Origin: Ophiosphaerella korrae
Taxonomy: Eukaryota; Ascomycota; Dothideomycetes; Pleosporales; Phaeosphaeriaceae
Direction of reading: 5' to 3'
NCBI GenBank assembly: GCA_028456385.1
Contig: JALNQF010000076.1
Span: forward strand, 1 to 64,000
Length of the DNA stretch: 64,000 nt
Shown: positions 32,858 through 45,388 of the stretch, in pieces
Numbering within the stretch: position 1 is the first letter of the stretch
Layout: each line of letters opens with the position of its first letter
The notes under the pieces: model-generated
What the model was told of the DNA's origin: nothing
Databases searched by the model: none
Seen by the model: only the letters and a program-made list of their open reading frames with translations
Made by a program: the position numbers and the translations under genes

Positions 32858-34918
32858 TCAAGATCCACCCATCGTCCTCGGTCTCAGCACGTCTAGCACC
32901 TCAAAACTCCTTACTTGATTTGGCTGTATTTCCAGTCCCCTACGCCTGATTGCCATCCTTTTTTTCAGCCTCTTGCTCCGGTTCTCCCTCCAAGTCACGA
33001 ACCATTCCATAATAGCACTGCCATAAAAAGCCAGAAACACGCTAAATCCCACAGTTGCAACTGTCACAGTCCCAGCAACTATCCAGAACAAGCGTTGTGT
33101 TTGAGTCATGTCTCTTATGTCAGAAAAGTTCATACCAAAGAAGGAGGATATAAATGAGAGGGGAAGGAAGACGATGGTAACGATGGTGAAGACAAGAATT
33201 GCTTTGCCGTGATCTTCGAGGCGAATATTGACGAGCTGGATCGTGCGGTTGATTAGGGCATTGCTGTTTTCACGGAGATCAGCGAGGTCAGTGTATTCGC
33301 GTCGTAGATTCTCTAGCAGTTGCGCGGCAGGGTCAGAAAGGCGTGAAAAGGATATCTGACGGTATGTTGCAACGTCTTCCGGTGGGAGCGAACCGAGAGA
33401 GTGCAAACGATAACGTTGTGGCGCATCGTGGGAAAAGCGTTTAGCACGCTCTAGAGTTTTTTCACCTTGAAGGTTACTCACTAGCTCCATTTGCTGTTCC
33501 ATGATCGAGATAATGATATTGAGCTCTTCTTGGACTTGAAGAAGGTCCATGACGAGTTTTGTACTAGGGTTGCGGTGCAGGCGATATTGTAGATGACCAA
33601 GATAGCTAGCATATCTATCAGAAAGACACAGAGTTATGTCTGTCCAAAAACTTCGATGAAGCATACCAAGAGCACCGCTCAATGCAGCAATAACATGTGT
33701 TGAGGAAGTGTAGTCTTGCTCGTTATGCTTGTTCGACGTATTGATCAATGCGTTCCGAATACCTCGAAATGAGATCTCGAGAATCCGCGCACTAAGTTGC
33801 AATGGGGGCCAACGTGACTTCCATGATTGATTGCTAGAAAATGTCACCACATGGCGGGCATCGATTACTAGAATCCAAAGTTCGTCGACATTAAGTGAGG
33901 TTGGGTAATGACCATACCATCTTCGTACTTTGAGATCTAAGTTGCGATCAGAGGTCCACGGCCTATGTTTTGTGAAGACTTGCTGCGGCTCTCGATCACC
34001 GGTGTCCTCAAGGCGATAAAAGTGCTGCAAAATTGATCTTAGGAGATGCGAAGAGCTCCTTGACGATTGGTAGCCTTCCCTCGGATCGACTTGGAATCGC
34101 AACTCGGGCGTTTCTCCTTCAACTGTCCAATCCAAGAAGGGAACGCTAAGTAGCATCGGGCCGTCTTCCTTCTCTTCATCACCATTGTGTTCCTCTTCTA
34201 GATATTGAAAGAATGGCGCAAAGTATCTTCCGTGTTTTGAGAAGCGTTCATGCTGATTTATGCAATGTTCCAACTGCTGTAACACCGCCGCCGTCCGACC
34301 AGGGTTCTTGCTCCAGTCTGACAGACCAAGTAAGCAACCAGGTAAGTAATCGGAGAACTTGCTCGAAATATGTATCCAGCGACATTTGCGCCAGGCTTTC
34401 GAGTCAGATGTATTGTTTTGTACGTTGTTACTCCTGAGGCAATTCATCCATCCGAATTCATTTGCGAGGCTTTTTAGCTGCACCTGATGGTTCTTCGCCG
34501 CTGCTTCAACTGGTATGCTTTTTGCCAAGTTGTCTCTTTCCAGGAGATCCGATAATAGGGTCGAAGTCAACGTCTCGCTCATCTCGAGCATCGGGCCGAC
34601 ATCTCGCCGCCCCCCTTCAAGGCGAACATCGTGAATCTGTATCTGCGCAGGCGAAAGTCGGCGGTTACGCCAGTACGGATCCGCATGCCAGTCATACTTC
34701 GGCTCAACGCCTTTCCTATAGTCCATGGTATGAAATGTTGCGAGCATGTTGCGATTCTCGGCCGTGTCGTTGATCACAGGATCCCCGACCACAGGGGTGC
34801 CTGGCTTAACCTATTTGGGATGCTCAAATCGTGTCAACCTAGATAAGCTGGTCGCGTTCGGAGAGGGCCAATGCCTGACATTCCCCGGAATAATGATTGG
34901 CTCAATTATGCATTCCAT
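32858..34918 (-). CDS. CorA-like membrane protein with an in-frame TAG near the start
   Basis: The frame has a large cytoplasmic N-terminal part (about 540 residues) and a CorA/ZIP-like C-terminus. This holds a long helix, then TM1 (VFTIVTIVFLPLSFISSFF) ending in the GMN signature of Mg2+ channels (FFGMNFSD), then TM2 (about FWIVAGTVTVATVGFSVFL) and a basic tail. The natural start is probably ATG 34918 (MECIIEP), followed by coding-looking residues (RHWPSPNATSLSRLTRF). A TAG at 34811-34813 falls at codon 36 of that same frame, after which the sequence runs open to 32858. Without that start, the first Met after the stop is near 34747. Transport activity is not assured: many fungal proteins of this class are described only as CorA-like. 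Confidence 0.82.
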
Positions 34919-35070
34919 TGCAGACCGATGCACAGGGGTTCGGCTCTCCACCTGTATTATGTAAATATGCCATCACACCACGCTGGTGCAGCACTAGAGT
35001 GATCATATCTGTTCTCTCAACACCCACACAACGACCTACTCGTCGAAGAATTGATCACGCAGTTTCCAAC

Positions 35071-35633
35071 ATGAGCCATCCCACGCATCCGGCGACTGTG
35101 CATTTCCCCATCACCACGGCTCTGCTGACAGGAGGACTTGATGCCGTATATTTTGCGTCTACGTATGCTCCCACGGCGACGGCGGTAGCTTCTGTCTGCA
35201 CGTACCACAATCTGATTCGACTGATTGTCATTTACTGATCTGAATAGTCAAGACACTTGGAATTGCTATACCGCCTAGCATGTTCCCGACCCTCTCATAC
35301 TACACGACAATTCTTACCCTTCTCTTTACGGTACCGGCTGTGATCACCGGCGCTCAGCAGCTCATGCCCGTCATTCAGCGCGACGGTTTTTCCTCCAAGA
35401 AGGCGAAGATTGGCGTGGTGCACGCTATAATCAACGACATCGCGGCTTTCGGCACGTTGTACAACTGGTGGAGTAGGAGAGGCACCCCTGGCTTTACGCC
35501 GAGCGTAGGGAACATCCTGATCAGTACCGTATTGGCTTTACCAGCTATTCTTTTCTCTGCTTATCTTGGTGGCACGCTGGTGTACGTCTATGGTATGGGT
35601 TTCCAGAACAGGAGTGTAAAGAAGAAGCAGTAG
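35071..35633 (+). CDS. DUF2231-like small membrane protein
   Basis: Exon 1 runs from ATG 35071 to about 35193 and the second exon from about 35248-35253 to 35633. The join is uncertain: donor GTCTGC at 35194 keeps frame only with an unusual AAG acceptor at 35252. The protein begins MSHPTHPATVHFPI, the HP...HFPI start typical of DUF2231 proteins. It has four predicted membrane segments (around TTALLTGGLDAVYF, TILTLLFTVPAVITG, the HAIINDIAAFGTLYNW region and ILISTVLALPAILFSAY). The family is of unknown function; the His residues may bind metal or heme. The length (about 170 residues) is normal. Confidence 0.7.
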
Positions 35634-36337
35634 GCAATATTCGGTCTCGAATGACAGGGCCGTCAGTCTGAATCTGAAGCTGGAAGTCGCGCTGAAGACA
35701 CTATCGTCATAGCTGCAAAGATACAACAATGCACAAAATATCGCAGGACCAGATTACCCTCATCTCGTTAAAATCCTAACCAACGATAATATTGCGGCTC
35801 GTAAACAGTGCTACATACCCCAGTCGCTAGCGTGGCTACCATCGCTTGCCGAGGTGCCATGATGCTCCACTCTCCGAAGATAAGGGCCGCGAGATTTAAC
35901 ATCAATCGTTTTCTCGCTGACCTTGAATCCTCTTACGTATTCTCACAGTACAAGCGCCGCGTCTCACTCTAACGGATGCGCCGGCGCATGCTATCTGCCT
36001 ACTCACCTTATCGTGATGGACCTGAGTATCGACAACCTATCTAGCCTTGTAGCTCGTGGCAGAAACCGGTCTGTAAAACATCTTGGCCTTCCCGAATGAT
36101 ATTACGCCAGTACTTGGGACGATTTCATAGGGTACTAGTCACGGCGTTGCAGGATGCTAAGCACAATTTTGTAGTACGATTTGCGTCCGTACAACACTAA
36201 AAGCCACGATAGGCAGGGTAAGTGGACTTCTGCACCGAATTCGCATGGTTACTAGCCGATGCCCAACGTATAAAGCTCGCTCTAAGTACTCTCATCATGC
36301 ACTTTTGTAGTCGTTGGTTCCTTGAGCGATTCTGGTG
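35634..36337. other. Intergenic upstream of the amidase
   Basis: About 700 bases with no gene. TATAAAG at 36269-36275 lies 63-69 bases before the ATG of the amidase and is a candidate TATA box. Confidence 0.45.
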
Positions 36338-38237
36338 ATGAAAATGGGCCTCCTCAATCTGGCTGTCGCTTTCATTGCTTTTGCTTCAAGCGTTCAGGCT
36401 GCCGTTTCCTCTACTGGCTTTACTGTGAACGTCAACGATGTTGACTATTTCCTACCTCCTAAACCAGTAGCCAATGTTGACTGCGGAGAAATACAAGATT
36501 TGTTCCAGGATGCTATGTTTGTACCAATGACAGTGGTTGCCAGCAATGCCACTTTAGACATAGCAACTTACAGCCAGGACGATGTATGGCAGGATGGTTT
36601 TCTTGACGGTACGTGTCTCTATCTCTGTATACATCTAAGCTATTAGCTGATGGTTCTCAGTGGTCTACTACCAAGGCCTTAAAGCTATGAATTCCTCATA
36701 TACCACACTTAGTAGTGTTGCTTCCAGCCCACTCAATCCAGGACCTTACTTTCTCAGTCCAATTGGGCATATCTATGAAGCCTGGAGACTTTTTTCGGAT
36801 ATACAAGGAGCTTTCACCGAATCCTGCACCGCCAACGGCAATGGATCCTACTCGGTGCTTCCAGCAAGTACTATTGGACAGAAACTTGCGATAGCTGTGC
36901 CCTCACGCATGTATTTTACAAAGACAGCTAAGAAGCCATTGGCCGGCGTTAGGATTGGTATCAAGGATATCTACGATATCAAAGGCTTAAGGACAAGCAA
37001 TGGAAACCGAGCGTGGTATTGGCTATATCCCCCTGCCAAAAACACAGCAACTCCTGTTCAGAACCTTATTGACGCTGGGGCTGTAATCGTTGGCAAAATG
37101 ATCACATCTCAGTTTGCCAACGGCGAAACTCCTACAGCTGACTGGGTTGACTATCACGACTCGTTCAATCCCAGAGGCGATGGGTACCAGGACACGTCAT
37201 CCAGTTCAGCTGGGGGAGGTGCTGGTGCTGCATCGTATAGTTGGCTAGATGTTACACTTGGTTCGGATACCGGCGGCAGCGTACGCGGTCCCTCCCAAGT
37301 ACAAGGCTTATACGGAAACAGGCCATCGCATGGCCTAGTCGCACTGGAGCACACAATGCCACTCAGTCCAAGACTCGACACACCTGGTCTTTTAGCTCGT
37401 GATCCTGTTATCTGGATGCAGGCTGCACAGGCTATGTACGGGTCCAACGTCACTGTCTCGAGCGCGTTTCCCAAGAAGATTAGAACGCTCAGTTGGCCGA
37501 CTTCAGCTAACGGTCCTGCAAATCAGCTATTAGTAGACTTTCTTGGAAACCTCACTAACTTCCTTCAGGCCAATGTATCAGCTTACAACGTCACTACATC
37601 CTTTAGCGAGGACAATCCCACTCTCGCGTCCCTCACAACCATCATGAACACCACGTACGCACTGCTGATCACCAAGCAACAAACCGAACTTATTCGCAAG
37701 CCTTTTTACGCCGACTACGCAGCCAAGCATGATGGCCGCCGACCTTTTGTAAATCCTGTCCCACTTGCACGCTGGGGCTGGGGTGACAGCCAAACAACGC
37801 CCGTGGAAGAAGCCATAGCCAACAAGACCATATTCATGGACTGGGTCAGTTCAAAGTTCATCGTACCATCAACCTCCACATGTTCCGAGTCACTGGTAAC
37901 CTATGTTGGATCCACGGCTCAAGCCTCATCACGAAATATATACCCCGATGAGCCTGGTGTGCCGTTTGGATTCGGAAATAATCGTATCAGTGTCATGGCT
38001 GAGGTCCCGGATTTTGTGATTCCAATTGGTGAGGCGCCGTATAATTCGACGATTACAGGGCATGTGGAGTACTTACCTGTGACGGTAAATCTGATGGCGG
38101 CTAAGGGATGTGATGGTATGTTGTTCAGTTTGATAGAGAAGCTACATGCCGCGGGCATACTTAAGACGGTCTTGGCAGGAAGGAGTGGGGTTACTGGTGG
38201 GGAAATTTTGCTGAGAAGGGGGTTCGTGGGGTACTGA
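36338..38237 (+). CDS. Secreted amidase-signature enzyme
   Basis: Exons 36338-36608 and 36661-38237 join in phase across a 52-bp intron and give 615 residues. The start is the first ATG; a GTG just before it is ignored. A signal peptide ([17 protein letters not shown]) precedes an N-terminal domain of about 150 residues. The amidase-signature fold follows: catalytic Lys192 in GIKDIYD, the cis-Ser in the Ser-rich loop before AGGGAG, and nucleophile Ser297 in [12 protein letters not shown]. This Ser-Ser-Lys triad hydrolyses carboxamides. The family includes acetamidases, fatty-acid amide hydrolases and GatA; the true substrate is unknown. A secretion signal plus the extra N-terminal domain mark a fungal extracellular subgroup. 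Confidence 0.9.
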
Positions 38238-38782
38238 TGAGGTATTGGGTCATGAATGATTGAAATATCGAATTGTGGTGATATTGATACAGAGAGTGGT
38301 GGGCGACTGTACTGGCAGCGAAGGCAGGTGAGGGTTGATATGAACATAATGCTACACTACATAAATCTGGCATATTGACGTCATGCATACTGTCGCGCTT
38401 ATTGATCGCGTTGAGAGGCGATTCTTAGTATTTTTTCCAGCAATACATCAAAGTAAATGATGGTGACGCGTGGATGTGTGCAGTGCCCAAAGAAACAGTG
38501 CTGGTAGCGTTAGTGTCAGACGAATAAGGAGTAGGCACGGTCCGTTGTTCCTGCCAGAGAACGTCGCGTTGGGCAATAACGGCCTGCCGGAAAACGCGCC
38601 AAGCTACACTTTCCTACCATCACTCCGACGGTCTCTAGCTAATTTACCGCGTCACTCATTCCATCGCCTACAACGTGCGCCTGGCTTGAGATTATACAGT
38701 GCCAATCGCGCCCATCTCTCACAACTCCCACAACAACCAACTACTACACATCTATACGCGGCGATCAGCCCAGACGGGCGAA
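38238..38782. other. Intergenic upstream of the ISWI gene
   Basis: 545 bases with no gene seen. It should hold the promoter and 5' leader of the ISWI gene. Confidence 0.4.
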
Positions 38783-41700
38783 ATGGCGCGCAAGGGCAAT
38801 GTCGACTCTGACGGTCCCTCAACGGCCGATGTCTCTGCCAACGAGGACGTAGAGATGCAAGACCAGGACACCAAAATAGGTGGCTTCAAGAAGTTTGGGG
38901 TAAGTAACCACCATAGCTCTCGCCATCACAGTGAAATACAAACAGGAATCGCGCTGACAGTATTCGCAGTACTACCAAGACACGCCAGACTATACAGACT
39001 CGGATACCAACCCAAATACGACCGCCAGCAGCGTAGCAGGCGATGTGCCAGTCGACGGTCGCAAGAAGCGCGCTGAAGCCATGAACATGCGCAAAAGCAT
39101 CTACGGCAAGAAACACGATCGGCTGGGCGCATCAAAGGAAGATGATACTATTCGTCGCTTTCGATACCTGCTAGGCCTCACAGATCTCTTCCGCCACTTC
39201 ATCGACACGAACCCCAACCCGCGCATCAAGGAGATTCTCGCCGAAATTGACCGCCAAGACATCGAAGATGCGAAGAAGACAAAGGCTAGCAAGGTGCGCA
39301 AAGGCGGTGCGGCTGCTGAGCGGCGACGCAAGACTGAGCAGGAAGAAGATGCCGAGCTGGTACGCGAGGAGAAGCATGGCGGGCACAACGAGACTATCTT
39401 CCGCGAGTCACCTGGATACGTCCACGGCCAGATGCGCGACTACCAGGTCGCGGGTCTGAATTGGTTGATTTCCCTCCACGAAAATGGTATATCTGGTATT
39501 TTGGCCGACGAAATGGGTCTCGGAAAGACACTGCAGACCATTTCCTTCATCGGTTACCTTCGCTTCATCGCTGGTATTTCAGGGCCTCATCTCGTCGTTG
39601 TGCCAAAGTCGACTCTAGACAACTGGAAGCGAGAGTTTGAGAGGTGGATTCCCGACATCAATGTGCTGGTCCTGCAAGGCAACAAGGACGACCGTGCTGA
39701 GCTTATCAAGGACCGACTTGTTGATGAGAAATTTGATGTCTGTATCACCAGCTACGAGATGATTCTCCGCGAGAAATCGCATCTTAAAAAGTTTGCTTGG
39801 GAGTACATCATCATCGACGAGGCACATCGTATCAAGAACGAGGAGTCTTCACTCGCACAGATGGTTCGTCTGTTCAACTCAAGAAACAGACTGCTCATCA
39901 CGGGTACCCCGCTTCAGAACAACCTACACGAGCTTTGGGCTTTGCTCAACTTCCTCCTTCCCGATGTTTTCGGTGACTCGGCCGCCTTCGACGATTGGTT
40001 TTCCCAACAGAATGCAGACTCGGATGCCGTTGTTCAACAACTGCACAAGGTTCTCCGACCCTTCTTGCTCCGTCGTGTCAAGGCAGATGTTGAGAAGTCG
40101 TTGCTGCCCAAAAAAGAAATCAACTTGTATGTCGGCCTGTCTGATATGCAAGTGCAGTGGTACAAGAAAATTCTAGAAAAGGACATCGATGCGGTCAATG
40201 GTGGTGCTGGCAATAAGGAATCAAAAACACGACTTCTCAACATTGTCATGCAGCTGCGAAAGTGCTGCAACCATCCTTATTTATTCGAAGGTGCCGAGCC
40301 TGGCCCTCCTTACACCACAGACGAACACCTAGTCAATAATGCTGCGAAGATGATCATGTTAGACAGGCTTCTCAAACGCATGAAGGCGCAAGGCAGCAGA
40401 GTACTTATTTTCTCGCAAATGAGTCGTGTTCTTGACATTATGGAAGATTATTCAGTCATGCGAGGGTACCAATACTGCCGTATCGATGGTTCGACTGCCC
40501 ACGAAGATCGTATTGCGGCCATTGACGACTACAACAAGGAAGGCTCGGAGAAATTCTTGTTTCTTCTTACCACTCGTGCTGGTGGTCTAGGAATCAACTT
40601 AACAACTGCAGATATTGTCGTGCTATTCGACAGTGATTGGAATCCGCAAGCGGATCTCCAAGCCATGGATCGTGCTCATCGTATCGGGCAAACTAAGCAG
40701 GTCCATGTCTTCCGATTTGTGACAGAAGGAGCAATCGAGGAGAAGGTTTTGGAGCGCGCTGCTCAGAAGCTTCGACTTGACCAACTTGTCATTCAACAAG
40801 GTCGTGCGCAGCAGCCCGCTAAAAATGCGGCGTCGAAGGATGAACTCCTTACTATGATTCAACACGGCGCTGAAAAGGTTTTCAACAGCAAAGGCCCAAT
40901 AGGTCTTGTGACCGGGGAAGAAGGTGCCGACGATGATTTTGATGCTATGATGAAGCGCGGTGAAGAGATGACGCAAAAGCTTAATGAGAAGTATGAGACG
41001 CTGGGCCTTGACGATTTACAGAAGTTTACCTCTGATTCAACCTATGAGTGGAATGGCGAGACGTTTGAGCCACGCAAGAAGAACATTGGTCTCACTTGGA
41101 TCAACCCCTCAAAACGTGAGCGCAAAGAGCAGAACTACGGTATCGATTCGTATTACAGGAAAACTCTCGTCACAGGAGGCCGAACCGAGAACAAGCAGCC
41201 TAGAATACCACGTGCGCCAAAGCAAATTGTCATTCATGACTATCAGTTCTTCCCAGATCGATTAGCTGAACTGCAAGACAAGGAAACTGCTTGGTATCGA
41301 AAAGAAAACAACCTCAAGGCTCCCCTACCTGAGGGCCCTGATGAGGATCTCGAGGCCCGCGAGGCCGACCAAGAGCTTGCACAGAAGGAAATTGACAATG
41401 CCGAACCATTGACTGAGGAGGAAAAGGCGGAGAAGGAGCGCTTGATTGAAAAGGGATTCCCGGAGTGGAACAAGCGCGATTTGCAACAGTTCCTGAACGG
41501 GTCTGCTAAGTACGGACGAACGAACTTCGAAGGCATTTCAGAAGAAGTGGATGGCAAGAATGCGCAGGAAATTGCAGACTACGCCAAAGTTTTCTGGAAG
41601 AAGTACAAAACGCTCGATAACTGGCAGAAGCATCTCAATGTTGTGGAAGACGGCGAGCTACGCGTTCGACAGTCTGAGCAAAAGAAAGAGCTGCTCAAGA

Positions 41701-42258
41701 AGAAGATTAGCATGTACCGCATGCCTTTGCAACAAATGGTCATCAAGTACACGGTTTCAACCACGAACAAGAAAGTCTACACAGAAGAAGAGGACCGCTT
41801 TCTCCTTGTCATGCTTAACAAGTATGGTGTGGAGGGTGATTTGATCTACGAGCAAATCCGCGATGAGATTCGCGAATCACCGCTCTTCCGCTTCGACTGG
41901 TTCTTCCTGAGCCGTACTCCTCAAGAGATTGGGCGCCGATGCAACACACTGATTCAGACTGTTGTGCGTGAGCTGGGTGGTGAAGAAATGAAGAATGGTA
42001 AGGGTGGCAAGCGCGCCTACGAGGAGGAGACGGAAGAAGAGGAGGAGGAGGAGCCTGTCAAGAAGAGGGCCAAGAACGGTGTTAAGGTATGTGTGCCGGG
42101 ACGCAGATACATGGCCAGCAGCTAACAAGTAACAGAACAAGCAACTCGATGCTGTCAAAGGTAAGGCATCTCCGGCATCTGCATCCACATCGCGAGCCAG
42201 TAGTGTTGTGTCGAATGGGTCGGGAGCGAAGACGAAGGGCAAGGGTAAGAAGAAATAG
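38783..42258 (+). CDS. ISW2/ISW1-like: ISWI-class chromatin-remodeling ATPase
   Basis: Three exons (38783-38899, 38970-42086, 42136-42258) join in phase across introns of 70 and 49 bp, giving 1118 residues. A short acidic head precedes the SNF2 helicase core: [12 protein letters not shown] (Walker A, about residue 219), DEAHRIKN (about 321), ITGTPLQNN, and [13 protein letters not shown] plus [12 protein letters not shown] in the second lobe. The C-terminus carries HAND, SANT and SLIDE segments (about 730-1020), and the final exon is a Ser/Lys-rich tail ending KGKGKKK. It slides and spaces nucleosomes in the nucleus. Whether it is the ISW1 or ISW2 orthologue cannot be settled by eye. Confidence 0.96.
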
Positions 42259-42716
42259 TTGTTTGAAATGTGATTAGTACAGCACCCGGATACCATTGTA
42301 CGGCGTTGGGAGTCGTCGCACACGGTCCCGGTTGGACACACGATGGTGTTGTAGGATGGGGCAGGGTCTTTATATTGCATGGGCGGTTGGAGGCATAATC
42401 AATGTAGCTACTAGACTGCAACTGTCCAGATTGACTTCAAATTTGTTGCTGTTCGGCCAGTTATCTCCTTCATGTTAGCGCAAGAGGCGGGGTGACGCAC
42501 GAGCAGTGCAGCTACCTACGTCAAGCGTGTGAGACGCCCGCTAATATTTTGTGCCACTGTCCCACGCGTTCATGCAACCAGCCTTCGTGCTCTATACCTC
42601 AGCCGCGTGCACAATCCTTCGCCGAAGCTTCTAGAAACTCGGGTATATAAAGCCAGATTGTACAACTGCACCACAAACTTTCCGCGACCAAGCCTTACCT
42701 CTCTCCATCCGCAACT
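42259..42716. other. Intergenic between ISWI and GET3 genes
   Basis: 458 bases. TATATAA at 42644-42650, 67 bases before the GET3 ATG, is a candidate TATA element. Nothing else was recognised. Confidence 0.45.
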
Positions 42717-43839
42717 ATGGCGTCCACGGCCGTCATCGACTCGGACATGGCGCCGACACTCCAGTCCATCCTTGACCAGAAAACCCTCCGCTGGATATTT
42801 GTTGGTGGCAAGGGCGGCGTGGGAAAGACAACAACGTCATGTTCGCTGGCTATACAACTTGCGAAACACCGCAAATCTGTCCTCCTCATTTCAACCGACC
42901 CGGCACACAATCTCTCGGATGCATTCAATCAGAAATTTGGCAAGGATGCACGATTAGTGAATGGCTTCGACAATCTCAGCGCCATGGAAATTGATCCAAA
43001 TGGCAGTATACAGGACCTACTGGCGGGTGGTGGGGAGAGTGCGGAGGATGCCATGGCAGGCTTGGGTGGCATGGGCAATATGATGCAGGACCTTGCCTTT
43101 AGTGTACGCTGAAAGCTCTGAAAACAATACGAGGGAGAGCGCTAACAGCACACAGATTCCAGGTGTTGATGAAGCTATGTCCTTTGCTGAGGTACTCAAG
43201 CAAGTAAAGTCCATGTCGTATGAAGTCATCATCTTTGACACTGCGCCCACGGGCCACACCCTCCGCTTCCTCCAATTCCCTACCGTCATGGAAAAGGCTT
43301 TGTCCAAAGTCTCTCAGCTCTCCCGCCAGTTTGGCCCTATGCTCAACAGCTTCCTAGGCGGTGGTGGCCGGCTCCCGAACGGGCAGAATATCGACGAACT
43401 TGTAGAGAAAATGGAGGCTTTGCGGGGAACCATCTCAGAAGTCAACGGACAATTCAAGGACGCTGACCTGACTACCTTCGTGTGCGTCTGTATCCCAGAA
43501 TTCTTGAGCTTGTACGAGACCGAACGGATGATCCAGGAACTAAATAGCTACGAGATTGATACACATTCCATCGTCGTCAACCAGCTGCTCTTTCCTAAGA
43601 AAGACAATCCGTGTGAACAGTGCAATGCACGACGGAAGATGCAGAAGAAATATCTGGATCAAATTGAAGAACTCTATGATGAGTTCAATGTTGTTAAAAT
43701 GCCATTATTGGTTGAGGAAGTTCGAGGAAAAGAGAGGCTGGAAAAGTGAGTCTCTCGTCACAAGAAACTGTTCGCCCTTACTAATTATATTCGCAGATTC
43801 AGCGGAATGCTTGTTCAGCCTTTCGTACCCCCAGAGTAA
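42717..43839 (+). CDS. GET3: GET3/ArsA-type ATPase for tail-anchored protein insertion
   Basis: Exons 42717-43103, 43156-43745 and 43797-43839 join in phase (introns 52 and 51 bp), giving 339 residues, the usual length. The deviant P-loop GKGGVGKTT, switch [11 protein letters not shown], switch [12 protein letters not shown] and the dimer zinc motif CEQC are all present. GET3 captures tail-anchored membrane proteins in the cytosol and hands them to the GET1/GET2 receptor at the ER. It can also act as a redox-switched holdase. The last exon encodes only the 14-residue tail ending PFVPPE, which is conserved in fungi. Confidence 0.97.
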
Positions 43840-45388
43840 ATTTTATGACAACTCCTCACTCAGATTTGTGCATGCGATTCATTATTCCACCAAGATTCGG
43901 TGATACAACGATAGAAGATTGTCCGTTAGATCCTGGTCCCTGGTGACTCAAGCATACCACGTGTTCTCCGCATTTTCTACCTGCACGCGCACGGCTCGCG
44001 ACTCCAGCACATTGTCGAAGTGTTTTTGAACGATTAGCCGTAAGAAGATACACATCCGAATATATTCAAATGCCAAGTCCGGCGAGTGAATCTACAGACC
44101 TTTCCTGTTCCTAATGTTTACCCGTTGCCAGCTGACCGCAGAAACACCTGCTAGCAACGCGAGGGAAACAATGTGCCAGATTTCCCGCTGAAGCTGTATC
44201 GCATGATCTTGATATTTCCACCATTTTCCCGGTTGAAGGCACATTTAGCCTCGTATTGGAGATCGACACCACCGCATGAACCACCGATGCGCTAACCGAG
44301 ATGAGGTATGTCACCGGGTATTCTTGATTTCCACGTTATTCCCTGTCTGTAAGATAATCCCTAGGAAGACATTCTCATCCAATCCTATTGTGATCCTTAG
44401 GTCACGCGTGGGTGTAGGGCGTCATCCTTTACCCCACACCACTACTCTAGTTTAGAGCGTGTAATCGCGGTGAGTAGATACGAAGCAAAATTTTGGCTTG
44501 GATGTGGGCAGCTATTGCCAGAATTTTGTACATATCCAAGTACTGAACATCGTTGACAGTGGTATTATGATCAACACGACAGGGAGGCTGATAATCATCC
44601 CTTCGATATTAAATATTGGCCCCCCAAGGCTGAGCGAGACGACCCGACCTCGTGCTGACAAGGCAGCCCCAGATCACACTAAATCTAGCGAATCAGGTTT
44701 TACGGTATCAGGCATGAACCACGACGGCGTTTCTAATATCGGTAACAGTTAGCGCAAGTGGTTGTTTAGATGCACACATCTTAGTACCTGTATGCTCCCG
44801 TGCGCGACAACACGGTGAGCAAAGACCTGGAGTTGAGCGCAAACAACAGCTGATGCCTTCTCGGAATTTTGGCCCCGACAGTATCATCGGTAACCGAAAC
44901 TGCATATGCCACTGTTGAATGACTGTACACAAATTTCCGAGTACAGATATAGCATAGGTATTGTTTCAGCCTCCTACGTTTACATGTGCATCTACCAATT
45001 CTTACACCTTCAGTGACAATTAGGTAAAATTAGGCTCAGCCTACTCAAAACTGCTAGGTACGTCTAGTTATTTTATGCGTGATGCACGATGCAGGTACGG
45101 AGCATAAACTGGTAACAGGCAAGCTTCTGTGGTAGTGCTATGTGAACATGTGGGTGCTGACCAGGGACTGGGGTATTACCCACCACATCCAGGTTCCGGC
45201 CTGCCTAGGGTCAGCCCAGGTGCGGAATCTGAATATCATTTAGGATATAAAAAGTCGCGATGGCTCGCTGGCAAATGCTTGTTGGGTTGTGAGGCTGTCT
45301 TCATTTCTCTTCACTACCTAGTTCGTGGTCTCAACGTAGCACCCAAGTCAAAGACTTTGATTGTAAGACACCTTGGATAAAACCAACC
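43840..45388. other. Long intergenic region, no gene seen
   Basis: About 1.5 kb with only short open frames. TATAAAAA at 45246-45253 may be a TATA element of the lipase gene, about 140 bases before its ATG. Confidence 0.4.
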
